A stretch of DNA of 64,000 nt from Meandrina meandrites. Lineage: Eukaryota > Cnidaria > Anthozoa > Scleractinia > Meandrinidae. Below the pieces are notes generated by a model. That model was not told the origin of the DNA. It did not search any database and was given only the letters and a program-made list of their open reading frames with translations. This document shows, piece after piece, positions 33,227-44,910 of the stretch. Position 1 is the first letter of the stretch, and each line of letters opens with the position of its first letter. The stretch is from the NCBI GenBank assembly GCA_963693305.1, contig OY855908.1, positions 25,111,993 through 25,175,992 of the forward strand. Reading direction: 5' to 3'. A program made the position numbers and the translations under genes.

Positions 33227-34259
33227 TTTTCCTTGCTCACAGAATATATAAGTTAGGCTGCCTTTAAGCGTCAATTCATGCTTGGTTTAACATGGGAGCA
33301 TCTGTTGGAATCTCTTGCAGTTGTTCTCGTTTGTTGCAGGTCGTACTTGGCAATAAAGAAGAGATTCAGGTAGTAGGCAACTGTGTAGCAACCTTCCTTT
33401 CCTACAAAAGCAAATGTTTCTTGTCAAAGCCCGCGATAGCTACATTACGTGCTATCATTCATGAAATGTTCTTTTTGGAAATTTTGCATAATGGTCTGAG
33501 GCAATATCTATAGCTAGCGGAAGCCGTGTAGTTACGCAAGGGCCGAGCTTTTTCAATTAACTGCTCCGCGTACGTGTAAGCCTGACTTGCAAGTATGGGT
33601 GTTTAGGTCCCAACGAGAATGACGTTGGAAGTTCTTTAAACCATAGTTATTTGGCTACAAGCCATGGAGAAGATGAAATGCAAACGATGGAACGTAACCG
33701 CTTTGGCTATTGGTCGAGATCCCTGCTTTTGTGAAACGAAGCAGCGTAGTATTCGATCACGCGGGACATGACATTTCCTCACTTATTCTGCCAGGTGAAG
33801 ACAACAAACCAATAAAAACGCTAAGACAAGTTAATCCTACTGAACTGATAACTATAGCCACACAATAAAAAATCCTTCAATAATTTCCAAACTAATGTTC
33901 ATTTTTTGTGAACAAGTCACCTGCACGTTTTCACAAACCTCCAGCGTACGTACGCGTTAAAGAGGTTTCAGTGCGGAACAGGCTGGAAAGTGGAAGAATA
34001 TAATGACACGCTGTCCGGAAAGGAACAATTGTTAAGAACAGTACCGAAAACGAACGCCATGTTCAAGGTTTACCTTGTACACACTATATGTCAAAGAGAT
34101 TGAAAAATTGGCTTATGTTGAGGATATTACAAATCTACCGTAGCAAGGGTGAGAAGTAAATGATTATGAAACTAGGTAAAAAAGATACCGAACATAGCTT
34201 TATTTTCCAATGACGCGGGCGATTATTTAACAAATGATCCTGTGAAAATCGCCCAGAAT
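33227..34259. other. Duplicated upstream region of KLHL copy 4
   Basis: Homologous to the upstream regions of the other copies (GCTTGGTTTAACATGGGAGC, CCAGGTGAAGACAACAAACC, GCGTACGTACGCGTT, TTATTTTCCAATGACGCGGG). It probably contains the promoter of the minus-strand gene. Confidence 0.65.
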
Positions 34260-34334
34260 GGCCGTTTTTATACTAGAGACGCGTTACCCGTCTGGACGAG
34301 CATCGGCAAACATTTTGTAATTCGTCCGGTTATC

Positions 34335-34365
<31 letters not shown>

Positions 34366-34445
34366 GCTACCCGTCTAGATGAGCTACTTTTCGAAATTCG
34401 TCGTTCAAGACGGGTTTCGAAAAGTAGCTCGTCTAGACGGGTAAC

Positions 34446-34476
<31 letters not shown>

Positions 34477-34574
34477 GATAACCGGACGAATTACAAAATG
34501 GCCGTTTTTATACTAGAGACGCGTTACCCGTCTGGACGAGCTTCGGCAAACATTTTGTAATTCGTCCGGTTATC

Positions 34575-34605
<31 letters not shown>

Positions 34606-34685
34606 GTTACCCGTCTAGACGAGCTACTTTTCGAAACCCGTCTTGAACGACGAATTTCGAAAAGTAGCTCATCTAGACGGGTAGC

Positions 34686-34716
<31 letters not shown>

Positions 34717-34791
34717 GATAACTGGACGAATTACAAAATGTTTGCCGATGCTCGTCCAGACGGGTAACGCGTCTCTAGTATAAAAACGGCC
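34260..34791. mobile_element. 532-bp near-perfect palindrome with hairpins inside each arm
   Basis: The outermost sequence GGCCGTTTTTATACTAGAGA is inverted at the right edge. Each arm of about 240 bp is itself folded (ACGGGCACAAGACGCG... and its inverse around a CGAAATTCGTCGTTCAAGAC centre). A spacer of about 50 bp (34,499-34,548) repeats the terminal sequence. The site is AAT-flanked. The paralogous empty site at 10,986-11,000 reads CAGAATATCGCCTCAG. Confidence 0.9.
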
Positions 34792-34861
34792 AATATCGCC
34801 TCAGTGATACTTAGCTGACGAAGCCTTTGGCCACCGAGTTGTTTCATAGTCAGCATAGCTC

Positions 34862-36446
34862 CTACAGGTTTTTCTGGACCATACCAAACATTTTCATTTG
34901 GCCGTTTAGCAAACTTTCCGGACTCGGATCGATGTGAAATTTACACCAGGTATTGGAATTGGAATGAAGTTTAATATGATGTATATTTTAGGACAATCGA
35001 TATTTCCATGGCAACGACAAACAGAAAAACACGATATCAGTTAAACTTGAATGCTACGCGAAGAAGATTTGACGTAAAAAAACTAACACCAGTATCTGAA
35101 ACTATGGTGTACTGCACATCAAATATACAAGAATAAAAAAATTCTGTATGTTTGATTTCGAATAAATCGAAAATATATTTCAAACCATGCTTTTTGCATT
35201 ATAATGATAAACGGACCGATTTGAAGACACTGCTTTGATGAAATTATTTTGAATTAACGCTAAAATGTGTATTTAACTTATCTTTCGTCGCCGTGAAAGT
35301 TTTGTTGATTTTCGTTATCGCGATCCCGAGAATTGGTTTTTTTCATACGGTCACTACCAATGTAATTTTTGGTAAATTTTCTACTTTTAGCGCTTTTTCG
35401 AAAATCTCCAAAACGGCTCCAACGATTTTTTTAAAACTTTCACAACACATGCTTGGAAATGCAAAGAATTTAATTCCAAAGTTTTATTAACGTTGATTTA
35501 CTGGAACACGTCCAAATTTATCCTTAAAGAAGGCGTTCGAACCGACGAAAATGTTGCGTTACAAATTTAGCGTTCGCAATTTATGCTAAAATATTCAAAT
35601 CAATGTTTTTTACACTCCATCTTGATAAATACTCGTTCGTTATTTCGTTTCAATATTGTGTTTTTTCCCTCACTCTTTTGCTCACTCGATGGAATGTAAA
35701 AAACATTGATTTGAATATTTTAGCATAAATTGCGAACGCTAAATTTGTAACGCAACATTTTCGTCGGTTCGAACGCCTTCTTTAAGGATAAATTTGGACG
35801 TGTTCCAGTAAATCAACGTTAATAAAACTTTGGAATTAAATTCTTTGCATTATCAAGCATGTGTTGCGAAAGTTTTAAAAAAATCGTTGGAGCCGTTTTG
35901 GAGATTTTCGAAAAAGCGCTACAAGTAGAAAATTTACCAAAAATTTCATCGGTAGAGACCGTATGAAAAATCCAATTCTCGGGATCGTGATAACGAAAAT
36001 CAACAAAACTTTCACGGCGACGAAAGATAAGTTAAATACACATTTTGGTGTTATTTCGTAGTAATTTCATCAAAGCAGTGTCTTCAAATCGGTCCGTTTA
36101 TCATTATAATGTAAAAAGCATGGCTTGAAATATATTTTCGATTTATTCGAAATCAAACATACAGAATTTTTTTATTCTTGTATATTTGATGTGCAGTACA
36201 CCATAGTTTCAGATACTGGTGTTAGTTTTTTTACGTCAAATCTTCTTCGCGTAGAATTCAAGTTTAACTGATATCGTGTTTTTCTGTTTGTCGTTGCCAT
36301 GGAAATATCGATTTTCCTAAAATATATATCATATTAAACTTCAATCCAATTCCAATATCTGGTGTAAATTTCACATCGATCCGAGTCCGGGAAGTTTGCT
36401 AAACGGCCAAATGAAAATGTTTGGTATGGTCCAGAAAAAACTGTAG
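34862..36446. mobile_element. 1.6-kb giant foldback element
   Basis: Arms of about 750 bp are inverted and nearly identical. The left starts CTACAGGTTTTTCTGGACCA and the right ends TGGTCCAGAAAAAACTGTAG. The centre at about 35,620-35,690 is unpaired and AT-rich. The paralogous flank of copy 1 (about 11,060) lacks it. No coding frame was recognised in the arms. Confidence 0.9.
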
Positions 36447-36760
36447 AGAGACACCTTAAGCTCGGTTAATAAGTTAACAATCAGCATGCCAGCATTACAG
36501 GCTATTGCAATAAAGTGGATTACAGAACGGTCCTCCAAAATATTACCTAGACAAAAATGTTGGTTTTAAGCGTCGATTCATGCTTGGTTTAACACGGCCG
36601 CAATTTTCAAGTGTCTTGAATCTGTTCGCTCTTGCTGCACATGGTACTTGGTAATAAAGAAAGTGCTGAGGCAGACCAGGCAAAAGGAAGCTGTCTAGTA
36701 GCCATCTAATTTCTTTCAAAACGAAATCTTCCTCATCAACGTGCGTGATATGTAGCTGCT
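36447..36760. other. End of the duplicated KLHL upstream block
   Basis: Resumes paralogous flank (AGCTCGGTTAATAAGTTAAC, TTACCTAGACAAAAAT). It then carries the GCGTCGATTCATGCTTGGTT segment also found at 24,070 and, more diverged, at each KLHL start. Confidence 0.6.
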
Positions 36761-38110
36761 GTCACTACTTCGGGAAATTATGAATTTCTCGCAGTGTTAA
36801 TTCAGTTGACTAACTGATGTACCCTAATTTATACAATGCTGCGTCATTGTTGTTTAACAGCACATTGTATCCATAAATATCGTTTTGGCGTATTAATAAA
36901 ACAACTGAGATAACGCACAATATTGCTATATATCTTGAGTGATCATGTGATTAAGTTTGCACATGTATTTGTGGTAAAAAAACCGAGCGATATTACACAA
37001 TTTTGTGAAAATTTGACGCGACAGGCTTTCGGAGAAATAAATAAGCAAAATGGAATGATTTAGTGCTAATTAGAGTATGCAGTCACGCAATCTGAGGAGT
37101 CAGCTTGGAGCAAATCACTGACAAATTTTGATTAATCATTATATAGCTATAAGTTCGTCCAATATTGTCAACAGGTATATCTGCTATTACTTCATGCCAA
37201 CTGTCCAAGAACTAATTAAAACAGATTTGGTTTGATTCTAAATGTTTTTCTGACCGCGTTAGGAGCCATAAAATATTTTGCCCCTTCCGGGCCCGCCACA
37301 AAGTTTGTAAAAATGAAAAAATTGCGATTTTTCGAGCCCCTTTGAAATAGTTCACTCGTGTCATCTACCAACAAATTTTATTAACCGCGCGGCTACAGGC
37401 CGAGCGCGGTTCTTGCTCTGCACATACTCTGTTTTTGTTTGTTTGTTGTTGTTTTTTTTTTGTCGGCAACCAGACTGATGCCCCCACTCTATTGCGGCAT
37501 GAGGAGCAGCAGTCATTTTCGTATTTTTAGACAAGTGAAGTGGATTCTCTTGCTGTTTCACTGAAGCGGATTCATTGCAAGCAAGAACGTGCCAGAACTT
37601 GCAGGGATTACGTCATTGGTAGGGAAATAACCACGCGCTAAAGATAGTCGTGGATGATGTAAACCTCTGTGAGCAAAGCAGTAAATTATTGATGTTTCTG
37701 GGCAAAAATGTAGTCGAATTTTAAAAAGCGCGGTTTAGTTATAACTTTTCATTTTTGAACTTCTTCTATCACTTTGCTCATAAACATTTTTCGTTAACCA
37801 CGAAAGTAGCAAAAGTTCTCTCGATTAGCCGGAAAGTGTAGTCCTTTATCGGCCAAAATATGCAACTTGATTCCATGTACGATTTCACTATCATAAAAGT
37901 TATGACGGTTTGTATCAGCACATGTACGAGTACATGTACATGACCAGAAATAGCATTAAAACCTATATCATCTCCATCGTTCCGAGGAAAAGGTAGAAGA
38001 ACAGTACTTGACATGATACACAAAGTAACCGAATAATAAAATAAAAATTTGATCGTTTTGCAAAGCGTTCAACGTCAACACAATGTATTCAAACAACAAC
38101 AAACAGAAAT
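36761..38110. other. Intergenic, no gene seen
   Basis: AT-rich with no recognisable coding, RNA or transposon boundary. A short tandem GTACATGTACGAGTACATGTACATG-like stretch lies near 37,920. Confidence 0.45.
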
Positions 38111-38111
38111 T

Positions 38112-38560
38112 CAGCAGGTTCAGATGTGCATGTGACAGTTCTGTTCGTGGTTTTGCGTGGTGCTTTTGCGTGTTTGTACGTGGTGGTGCATGTGACAGTT
38201 TCCATTGCGTGGTCAGTTTCCATCCTGGAGGAACGACGGAGTGGAACCTCCCAGGTCACATATTCTGCTGTTTATGTTAGGGAGGTGTGTTGGGGGTTGC
38301 TGTAGTATTTTTTTTTTTTCATTTCTGCTTTGATTTCTGCTTCTCCTGAGTTGTTTGAAGTGTGGTATTTATGTCAGTCACCATCTGCTAACAAGGAAAG
38401 GCTTGGCTTACGAACTCATGGGTGACCAGACTGATGGCCCAGGTTCAAATGTGCATGTGACAGTTCCGTTCGTGGTTTTGCATGTGTGTTCGTGGTTCTG
38501 CGTGGTGGTGCGTGGTGATTTTACGTGATTGTGCAGGTTGGTTTGATACACTTTCGAGTT
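38112..38560. repeat. Direct repeat pair near the Gypsy relic
   Basis: About 45 bp (CAGGTTCAGATGTGCATGTG and on through ACAGTTCTGTTCGTGG) near 38,117 recurs near 38,442. Both are followed by irregular GCGTGGTGGTGCG-like repeats. This may be a partial duplication at the end of the retroelement. Confidence 0.55.
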
Positions 38561-39335
38561 CAACAGTTCTGCTGGAGATGGACGGCTGTGATCAAATAGT
38601 GTGCTTCGCATGAATAGCATATCAATATGAGGGTTTGCACCAGATTCTTTGCATTAACATAGGAGGTTCTTTACAGTTTGAACAGTTATTTCAATGAAGC
38701 CATTAGCCTGTAGGAAGTATGGACTTGTGGTTATATTAAGAGATCCATAATTGTGTGCTGCTGAATTCTTGAAATAGGGCAGACGTGAATTGTGTATGAT
38801 TTCCGGTGACCAGTCTGCTCGGGGTTCCATGCCCTTCGAATATGGCTTTCATATGTGCAACTGTTGTGTCTAATCGCATGTCCAATTTCCTCACCAATGG
38901 AAACTAGCTTGCTGTAGTAATCTGTAACTAGAAAGTAAGGCGAGTTGTTCCAAAAGAATAAATCGGATCCTAGCGTGTGTCATGGTTTAGGTGGAATGTT
39001 ATGGGGCACAAGGGGCTCAGTTCATATTAAGGTGTTGATTTCTTTGGCAAGGAACGCAGCATTTGACCATCTCCTCTATGTGGTGGTTTATGTTGGCCCA
39101 AAACACAGACCATTTGAAACGAATTTCCCTTTTTTGCGCCTTGGTGTCCATATTGCAGCTGCAGTAACACGGCGGGTTGTAGGCTTTTTGGGATTAGGAT
39201 GCGTGTGCCCTTCAGGATGACATAATCTGCGACAGTCAATTCGTCACGGGTAATTCCAATCATGGAGGTGTGATGGACATTCTGATCTTGTGCCGAGCCA
39301 TCCCTGTGTAATAACTGCGTGGGGGAGAGGAGCAC
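38408..39335 (-). pseudogene. Ty3/Gypsy integrase relic
   Basis: Minus-strand fragments in several frames match the order of a Gypsy polyprotein C-terminus. First comes the short motif RDELTVADYVILKGTR and the zinc-binding region (GHQGAKK). Then comes the integrase core start (DYYSKLVS) and a segment resembling QANGFIEITVQTVKNLL. Last is the motif SRPSPAELLN. Frameshifts and stops interrupt each part, so it is long dead. No intact LTR pair was identified. Confidence 0.75.
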
Positions 39336-39364
39336 TTCAGATCTTTCATTTGGTCAATTCTTGT

Positions 39365-40160
39365 TGGGCTAGCATTCAGTAGAAGTCGAACTAGTAGGAT
39401 TTGTTCTAAGTCTGGTGCAACGTGGTGAATAAGATAGAATACTGAAATGTTCTTGTATGATAGATGATATAGATCTAAGGGCAGGGTTGTATGTGATAAC
39501 AAGAGAAGGCGACTGGGTTGGTTGGATGTGGTGACTGGGTTTGAGTGTTTCGTTGCTTGTAATAATGTGAACGCTCTGGATCTCGTGTTTGTGGAAAGAG
39601 ATTGTAGCCACGTTCGTTATTGGTGACGGATAAGTTCATTGGTTCGTGTTGTAAAAGTCTCGTCGAAAGAGCATACACGTCGTAATCTGAGGGCGAGGAT
39701 GAATGGAATGGCTCGTTTGGTGTGCCGAAGGGGTGATATGATGAGTGTAGGAGTTACTGGTGTTTGTCCGTAGTTTTAGTATAGAGGTCTAGATCTGTCT
39801 CAACTTCACCAAGAGAGAAACCTTGACGTCAAGAAAAGAGATAGAAGTGGATGAATGGGACGAAGTGAATTTGAAAGTGGGATGAAGGTTGTTGAGGTAA
39901 GAGATGAAGGTACAGTGTAAGTATGTCGTTTTCTGTGTGGGTCCATATCATGAAAATGTCGTCAATGAAAACCTGTGGCGCATGCATAAGACGTCTGTCT
40001 CGAATTTAGCGGGAATAGATTAGCATACGATGGAACCATGCGTGTTTCCATGGCTTTGCCGTGTTTCTAGATATGGTAGTTGTTGGTGATATTCATTCTG
40101 ATGAGGTCGCAAAGGTCTCTGTGCGTATGGTAGACGTAGAGCGGTCGCGAGTATCGAGGT
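39365..40160 (-). pseudogene. Penelope-like element reverse transcriptase relic
   Basis: Minus-strand fragments include a MGTRMAPSYANLF-like motif (here with substitutions), the catalytic FIDDIFMIW box near 39,960, SISFLDVKVSL, and the downstream LVITYNPALRSISSII motif that typifies Penelope-like proteins. At least three frameshifts separate them. No GIY-YIG endonuclease was seen. It abuts the Gypsy relic, so one was inserted next to or into the other. Confidence 0.75.
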
Positions 40161-40593
40161 AGTCCCGACAAAACAACAACAACCAACACAAACAAACAAA
40201 TACAACTAAGCAAAAAATAACTGTATTTCTGTTCAAATAGTTTAATGGGTAAATTAAACATTCAACCTTACTGACGCGCAAGCGAGAAAGTTAAATACAG
40301 TCATGCGTATTTTTAGTCACTTTGCTAGAAGTTCCATAATGGTGAATGTTTTTAGTAAATGACACAGGCATATTAGTGGTGGCGCGACAAACCAAGTTTG
40401 TTAGTCACATTGAACTGGCCTAGCCACCACGAGTCTCCTTTTCTGGTAGGTACTTATAGGAAGGTCATATGTTCGACTCTTGTTTGGAGGACTCGGAATT
40501 TCCTTTTCCTGGTACCGGGTTTGCCTGTGTCATGTGCTGAAAAACATTGTCTCAATTTTTAAAACTTTTTAAAATCACCACTGGCTTCAAATA

Positions 40594-40897
40594 CCGTAAA
40601 ATTCCGGTTAGGGGTTTTGGGTGGGCTTATAAGCGGAGGGGCTTATATCCGGGGGAGCTTATAAGCGGAATAAAAAAAACGTTTCGAAACGAGCCACGGC
40701 AGTGTTGATCGAAACACGTTTTCAAGTTAAAAAGTCATAACAAAGCAACATTTAGCCATGCTCAGTTCTGTCATCCAGCAGAGGGGGGCTTATATCCGGG
40801 GGGGGCTTATAACCGGATGTATTTTATTGTTTCCAGGTAGATGGCCTATAACCGGGGGAGCTTATAAGTGGTGGGGCTTATAACCGGAATTTTACGG
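40594..40897. mobile_element. TA-flanked mariner-type MITE
   Basis: Terminal inverted repeats CCGTAAAATTCCGGTTA and TAACCGGAATTTTACGG are flanked by TA on both sides, the Tc1/mariner duplication. The interior has at least five GGGCTTATAACCGGGGG-like motifs. Confidence 0.85.
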
Positions 40898-40899
40898 TA

Positions 40900-43670
40900 T
40901 ACTATCTTCTTTTCTAGCACAACAAAAATTCTTTAGCTACAATAAACACCAGTTTTCTTTTGTAATCTTTCAAAAATATAAATCGGCTGAATTCATTTGT
41001 GGGCCCAAAATTCAGATCGCTCTGGGTACCCATCCGAATGGTCATTTTCATCGACAACTGGCACTTTCCTAAATGTCTATCTCGTATATCGAATAAGTTG
41101 CGTCGCATCAGATACATGAGACACTATTTTCCATTTCCCATGACATTTAGAGCAATGTCGAACCTATTTACATATATACTGTACTTTCGGTGATAGATAC
41201 GACAACGACAAACAAATTAAAAAATGATTTAAAAAAAAAAAACAATTGCTATTTAATTAATACGTGACGAGCAAAATGTAAAACTCAATTGCCTATATTA
41301 GCCGGTGGCGTTTTTAGCTCAATTTTTTTTCATGAAATCGATCCTTTTCAACAGTAGCATTTCAAAGGCACTTATTTTAAGCATTTTAACATCAAATGAC
41401 AAATTTGGTATTTCCTTTCTCTCATCCACAGTAAGTGGTTTAAGGGCCATTTCCGTGTACAATTCTCACTTACCAAAGTTGATTGTCACTTAACGAAATG
41501 AAGCCCAGCAATACTTCAGTACCATGCCAGCTGGCTTTTTAAGTGTGTAGAGAATCTGTTCCTTCTAGAAAAAGACGGAAAACGAACCGCACACGAGCTG
41601 GAATGGGGCAAGTTGATCTTTTAGCGAGTTTTACGGGTGAAAAAATTCATTTGTGGGCGATAAGCTTTTAATCCAGTATTATTCTAATACATTTTGTGAC
41701 TTGTCCTCAATTTTGCTGTTGTTTAATAAGAGAAGAAATCTCAACTTCGAGACAAGTGTTGCAATATATGCATATAATGTTCTTCTTGACTTATTGCTGC
41801 ACGAGGATTAAAAGCTGTATCTGCCTGATCGGTCTTACGCAGAGAGATTGCCCTGAAGCAATATTGCATTAGAATTGTTTTGTTTGCAATTGAAATATTG
41901 CAGCCTTCTGTTGAAAAAAGTCTGTTGTTCATTAGTTCGTGTATTGTTTAAGAGCGGGGAATTAAAAAGAGCTTCCGCAAAAACAGTTTATCTCTTCTTT
42001 CCAGTACTGTTATAAAGAGTGTTTCAAAAAACTCCGAGTTTTACTTCTTTCAGTTCTCTTCGACAAACTTGATCATTTTTAAATTCATAGTATTCTGCCA
42101 TAAAGCTATTCATGAGAGATCTCCCATCAGGTTATTGAGATTTTAATTTTCGCTTTAAAGCATTATGTCGATTGTACGTCTTATCATTTCGAGACATCAT
42201 AATTGCCAAAGGCTTGTTTGTCGGCACAGAAAATACATTTGTCTCTATCGCTACACTTCGAACTCGAAGCGATATTATCGATTTAACTGCTTATTTCGCA
42301 AGCTAATAAGCATCATGAATATTTAACATCCACAAAGGTAAATAACAGGCGCATTTCTTTTCCAGTTCAAACGGTTCACATAATTAACGAATACATGTAA
42401 AGGCCTGAAAAATTTCCAAAACCCATTTCCTCATCAAACACTTCTTTAAAGGGAAATTAGACATTCAGAACTGATTAACTTGTGTTTGCGCGAATTCACT
42501 ATTTCTTGTGAAAAACGGTCATAATACCTTTATTATTTCTCATGGTTACTGTTCGGTGTTTTTTAATTTATTGCCGGAAAAGCACAATCTCTTTATTTGC
42601 TCCGTTTGGAGAACTTTATTTAGACTCCGCCGTCACCAATTTTCTTTGAACTTGTCTTTGCATTAATTTAACTATTTGCCTTTGCCTAAACAAAGGCCCT
42701 TAGAAATGATTCGTTTGTTCTGTATAAATCAATCGAAAAAAACTAAAAGAAGTCTTGCAGAGGAAACAAAGGGAACTATAGTAATGCTCCCGCATAATAT
42801 ACAAAATACAGTTAGTATGTCAACAATTGGAAGACCTCGAAATAAATATCCGAATAAAACTTCACTTTCTTTTTACGAACATGACCCATTTCATTTTTTC
42901 GTAAATGAAGCAGAATTTTTACTTTACGGGCGGCACTTTCTTTGACGCTCTAGCTCGAGACAAAATTGTCTTTTTGCCGGCGCCGATAATCTTTCCCGCA
43001 TGTTTGGTCATAATTTTCAATTTAACGCTTCTTGTGCCGCGCTTGTTGCTGAAAATCGCATGCGCTTTTTTTGCTCCTCCAAATACTTTTTTTGCTGAGG
43101 ATTTTTCACAAGTTAAACTGTTCTCTCATGCACTGGTTAAACTAACTCAGTTATACAGAATTATTTTTCACTGAGATAAGCTAACAAACATAAGCTCGTT
43201 TTCTATTTTTTATCGATTCTTACAGCTGTTATTACTTTGGGCTCTTAACATGAACCGACTTTTTAATCTCAAACTGAAAATGGGTGTCTACTGAATTCCG
43301 GTCTTAGGACATATTGAATATTCCATGCCGGAGGCCTTTCAATCGGCATTTCATGACCGTTGACTGAGCTATTGGCACAATCGTTTATTGAGCTCTTGGC
43401 ACAACCGAATTGATAAACTATTGAATAAAGTATTGCTTGAAAATGAATCTTGTAAACTGTTTCGAGGAAATTTATATTAACAAAACAAAAGGAACGAAAA
43501 TCCTTTATACGCATGATACATAATATGACATAACAAGCAACACCAGTATCTGATGCGGGAAGGGAAACACAAACAACCGAAAATTAAAATAAAAATAAGA
43601 GCCAATATTATTACGATTTTTTTTGCTAAAGAAAACTAGCGCTACGGCATTGCGGCATCTGGTTTTTAAG
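40900..43670. other. Intergenic, no gene seen
   Basis: About 2.8 kb downstream of the GPCR. Open frames are short and lack motifs. No bounded repeat was recognised. Confidence 0.5.
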
Positions 43671-43674
43671 CAAG

Positions 43675-44877
43675 CTACGGCGATTCTGGCGGATTGCGAT
43701 TCATTCCTTCTTCAGCCATGGAGAAACAAACTGACGTTGTTGGCGGCGCTTTTGTCCCAAGCGCGTAGCTGAACTTCTTTCTGGTTTCTGACGGCGGCTC
43801 AGAAAAAGAGTTAAAGCTCCCTGAACGTTCTCTCCTGTATCGCTTTAACAGTCGTTGAATAGCTTTTCGGAACTGAAGGTTGTACGTGGTGTAAATAATC
43901 GGGTTGAACGCCGAGTTACAATTTGGCAAAAGGTACACAAATACAATTTTGAGAAGTCTCGTCAACCAGCTAGGCAGACCGTTGAAAGCCTCAGGACTGT
44001 GCAAACTGAGTAGAGTGAGGACGAAAAACGGTGACCAGCAAATGCAAAACACACTCAAGAGTATTATCAATGTTTTGGTCGCTTTCACTTCAAAGAAAAT
44101 TGCACCGGATGATATTCGGCTCGATTTTCGTCGCGCATTCGGCTGAGCCCCGCTGTACAGCGACTCTTGCAGACGGAAAAGTTCCTTCGCTTGACCAACT
44201 GCCACTTTAAAAACAAAGCAGTACATAAGCAGCATAATAGCGAAGGGAGCAAAAAATCCTATCACGGAAATTACTGTCAGGAAGATCTTGTTGTCGATGT
44301 AACAAGTTTGCCTCCGCACTATTATGCCCGCCGCGTCGCCGGACACAAATGATAGCGACGCGAGGGAAGTGGAATATCCCCATAATGCTATTAAAATAAA
44401 AGCGACGCGCCTTGATGTCATTCGGATGTCGTAGGTTAGCGGGGAAGCGATTTTTAAATAGCGGTCCACGCTAATGGCCGCTAGGTTCGCGATGGAGGCA
44501 GAGCAGAAAACAAGATCCAACCAGACCCAAAATTTACAGGCACCAAGGCCGAGTGTCCACAGGTATCTCTGCAGCACGTTGACAATACGGAACGGCAGAC
44601 ACACCATAGCGAAAAAAAAGTCCGCCAATGCCAGGGAAAGGATAAAATAGTTTGTTGGAATTTGTAGCTGTTTAACTGTAAAGACAAGAAAGCAAACCAG
44701 GCCATTGCCACCGATTGACACGATTAGAACGACGATCAGGATGACTGCTTGTGATATGATTTCAAAATCACTTGGAGCCGTGGACAGTCGTGATGTGCTA
44801 TTTAGCGCAGAATTGTTCGCTGAATGCGAAATATTCGACAAGGAGGAAACGTTGTCGTTCACGGCGCCAACTTGCAT
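43675..44877 (-). CDS. Class A (rhodopsin-like) GPCR, aminergic-type
   Basis: A single exon of 400 residues. The N-tail (about 1-43) has four N-glycosylation sequons. Seven membrane segments follow with the class A landmarks: GNGLV in TM1 (Asn58), LALADF in TM2 (Asp86), Cys114 and Cys192 for the extracellular disulphide, DRY 138-140, CWSP in TM6 (Trp281) and NPIIY 325-329. Asp121 sits at position 3.32 in WLDLVFCSASI, the amine-binding Asp of adrenergic and serotonin receptors. The TM7 residues typical of those receptors (Trp 7.40, Tyr 7.43) are absent, so the ligand is uncertain. The third loop is short and a Ser-rich tail follows. The frame is open for many codons upstream but has no ATG there. 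I use Met at 44,877, though an upstream exon cannot be excluded. Confidence 0.9.
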   Translation of the reverse strand: MQVGAVNDNVSSLSNISHSANNSALNSTSRLSTAPSDFEIISQAVILIVVLIVSIGGNGLVCFLVFTVKQLQIPTNYFILSLALADFFFAMVCLPFRIVNVLQRYLWTLGLGACKFWVWLDLVFCSASIANLAAISVDRYLKIASPLTYDIRMTSRRVAFILIALWGYSTSLASLSFVSGDAAGIIVRRQTCYIDNKIFLTVISVIGFFAPFAIMLLMYCFVFKVAVGQAKELFRLQESLYSGAQPNARRKSSRISSGAIFFEVKATKTLIILLSVFCICWSPFFVLTLLSLHSPEAFNGLPSWLTRLLKIVFVYLLPNCNSAFNPIIYTTYNLQFRKAIQRLLKRYRRERSGSFNSFSEPPSETRKKFSYALGTKAPPTTSVCFSMAEEGMNRNPPESP

Positions 44878-44910
44878 GACGGCGGTATGTTTCTGGAAGT
44901 TCTTATGCAC

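Noticed and set aside
40455..40480. tRNA B-box-like sequence (GTCATATGTTCGACTC) suggesting a SINE
   Set aside because: No matching A box, no tRNA fold and no tail could be identified.
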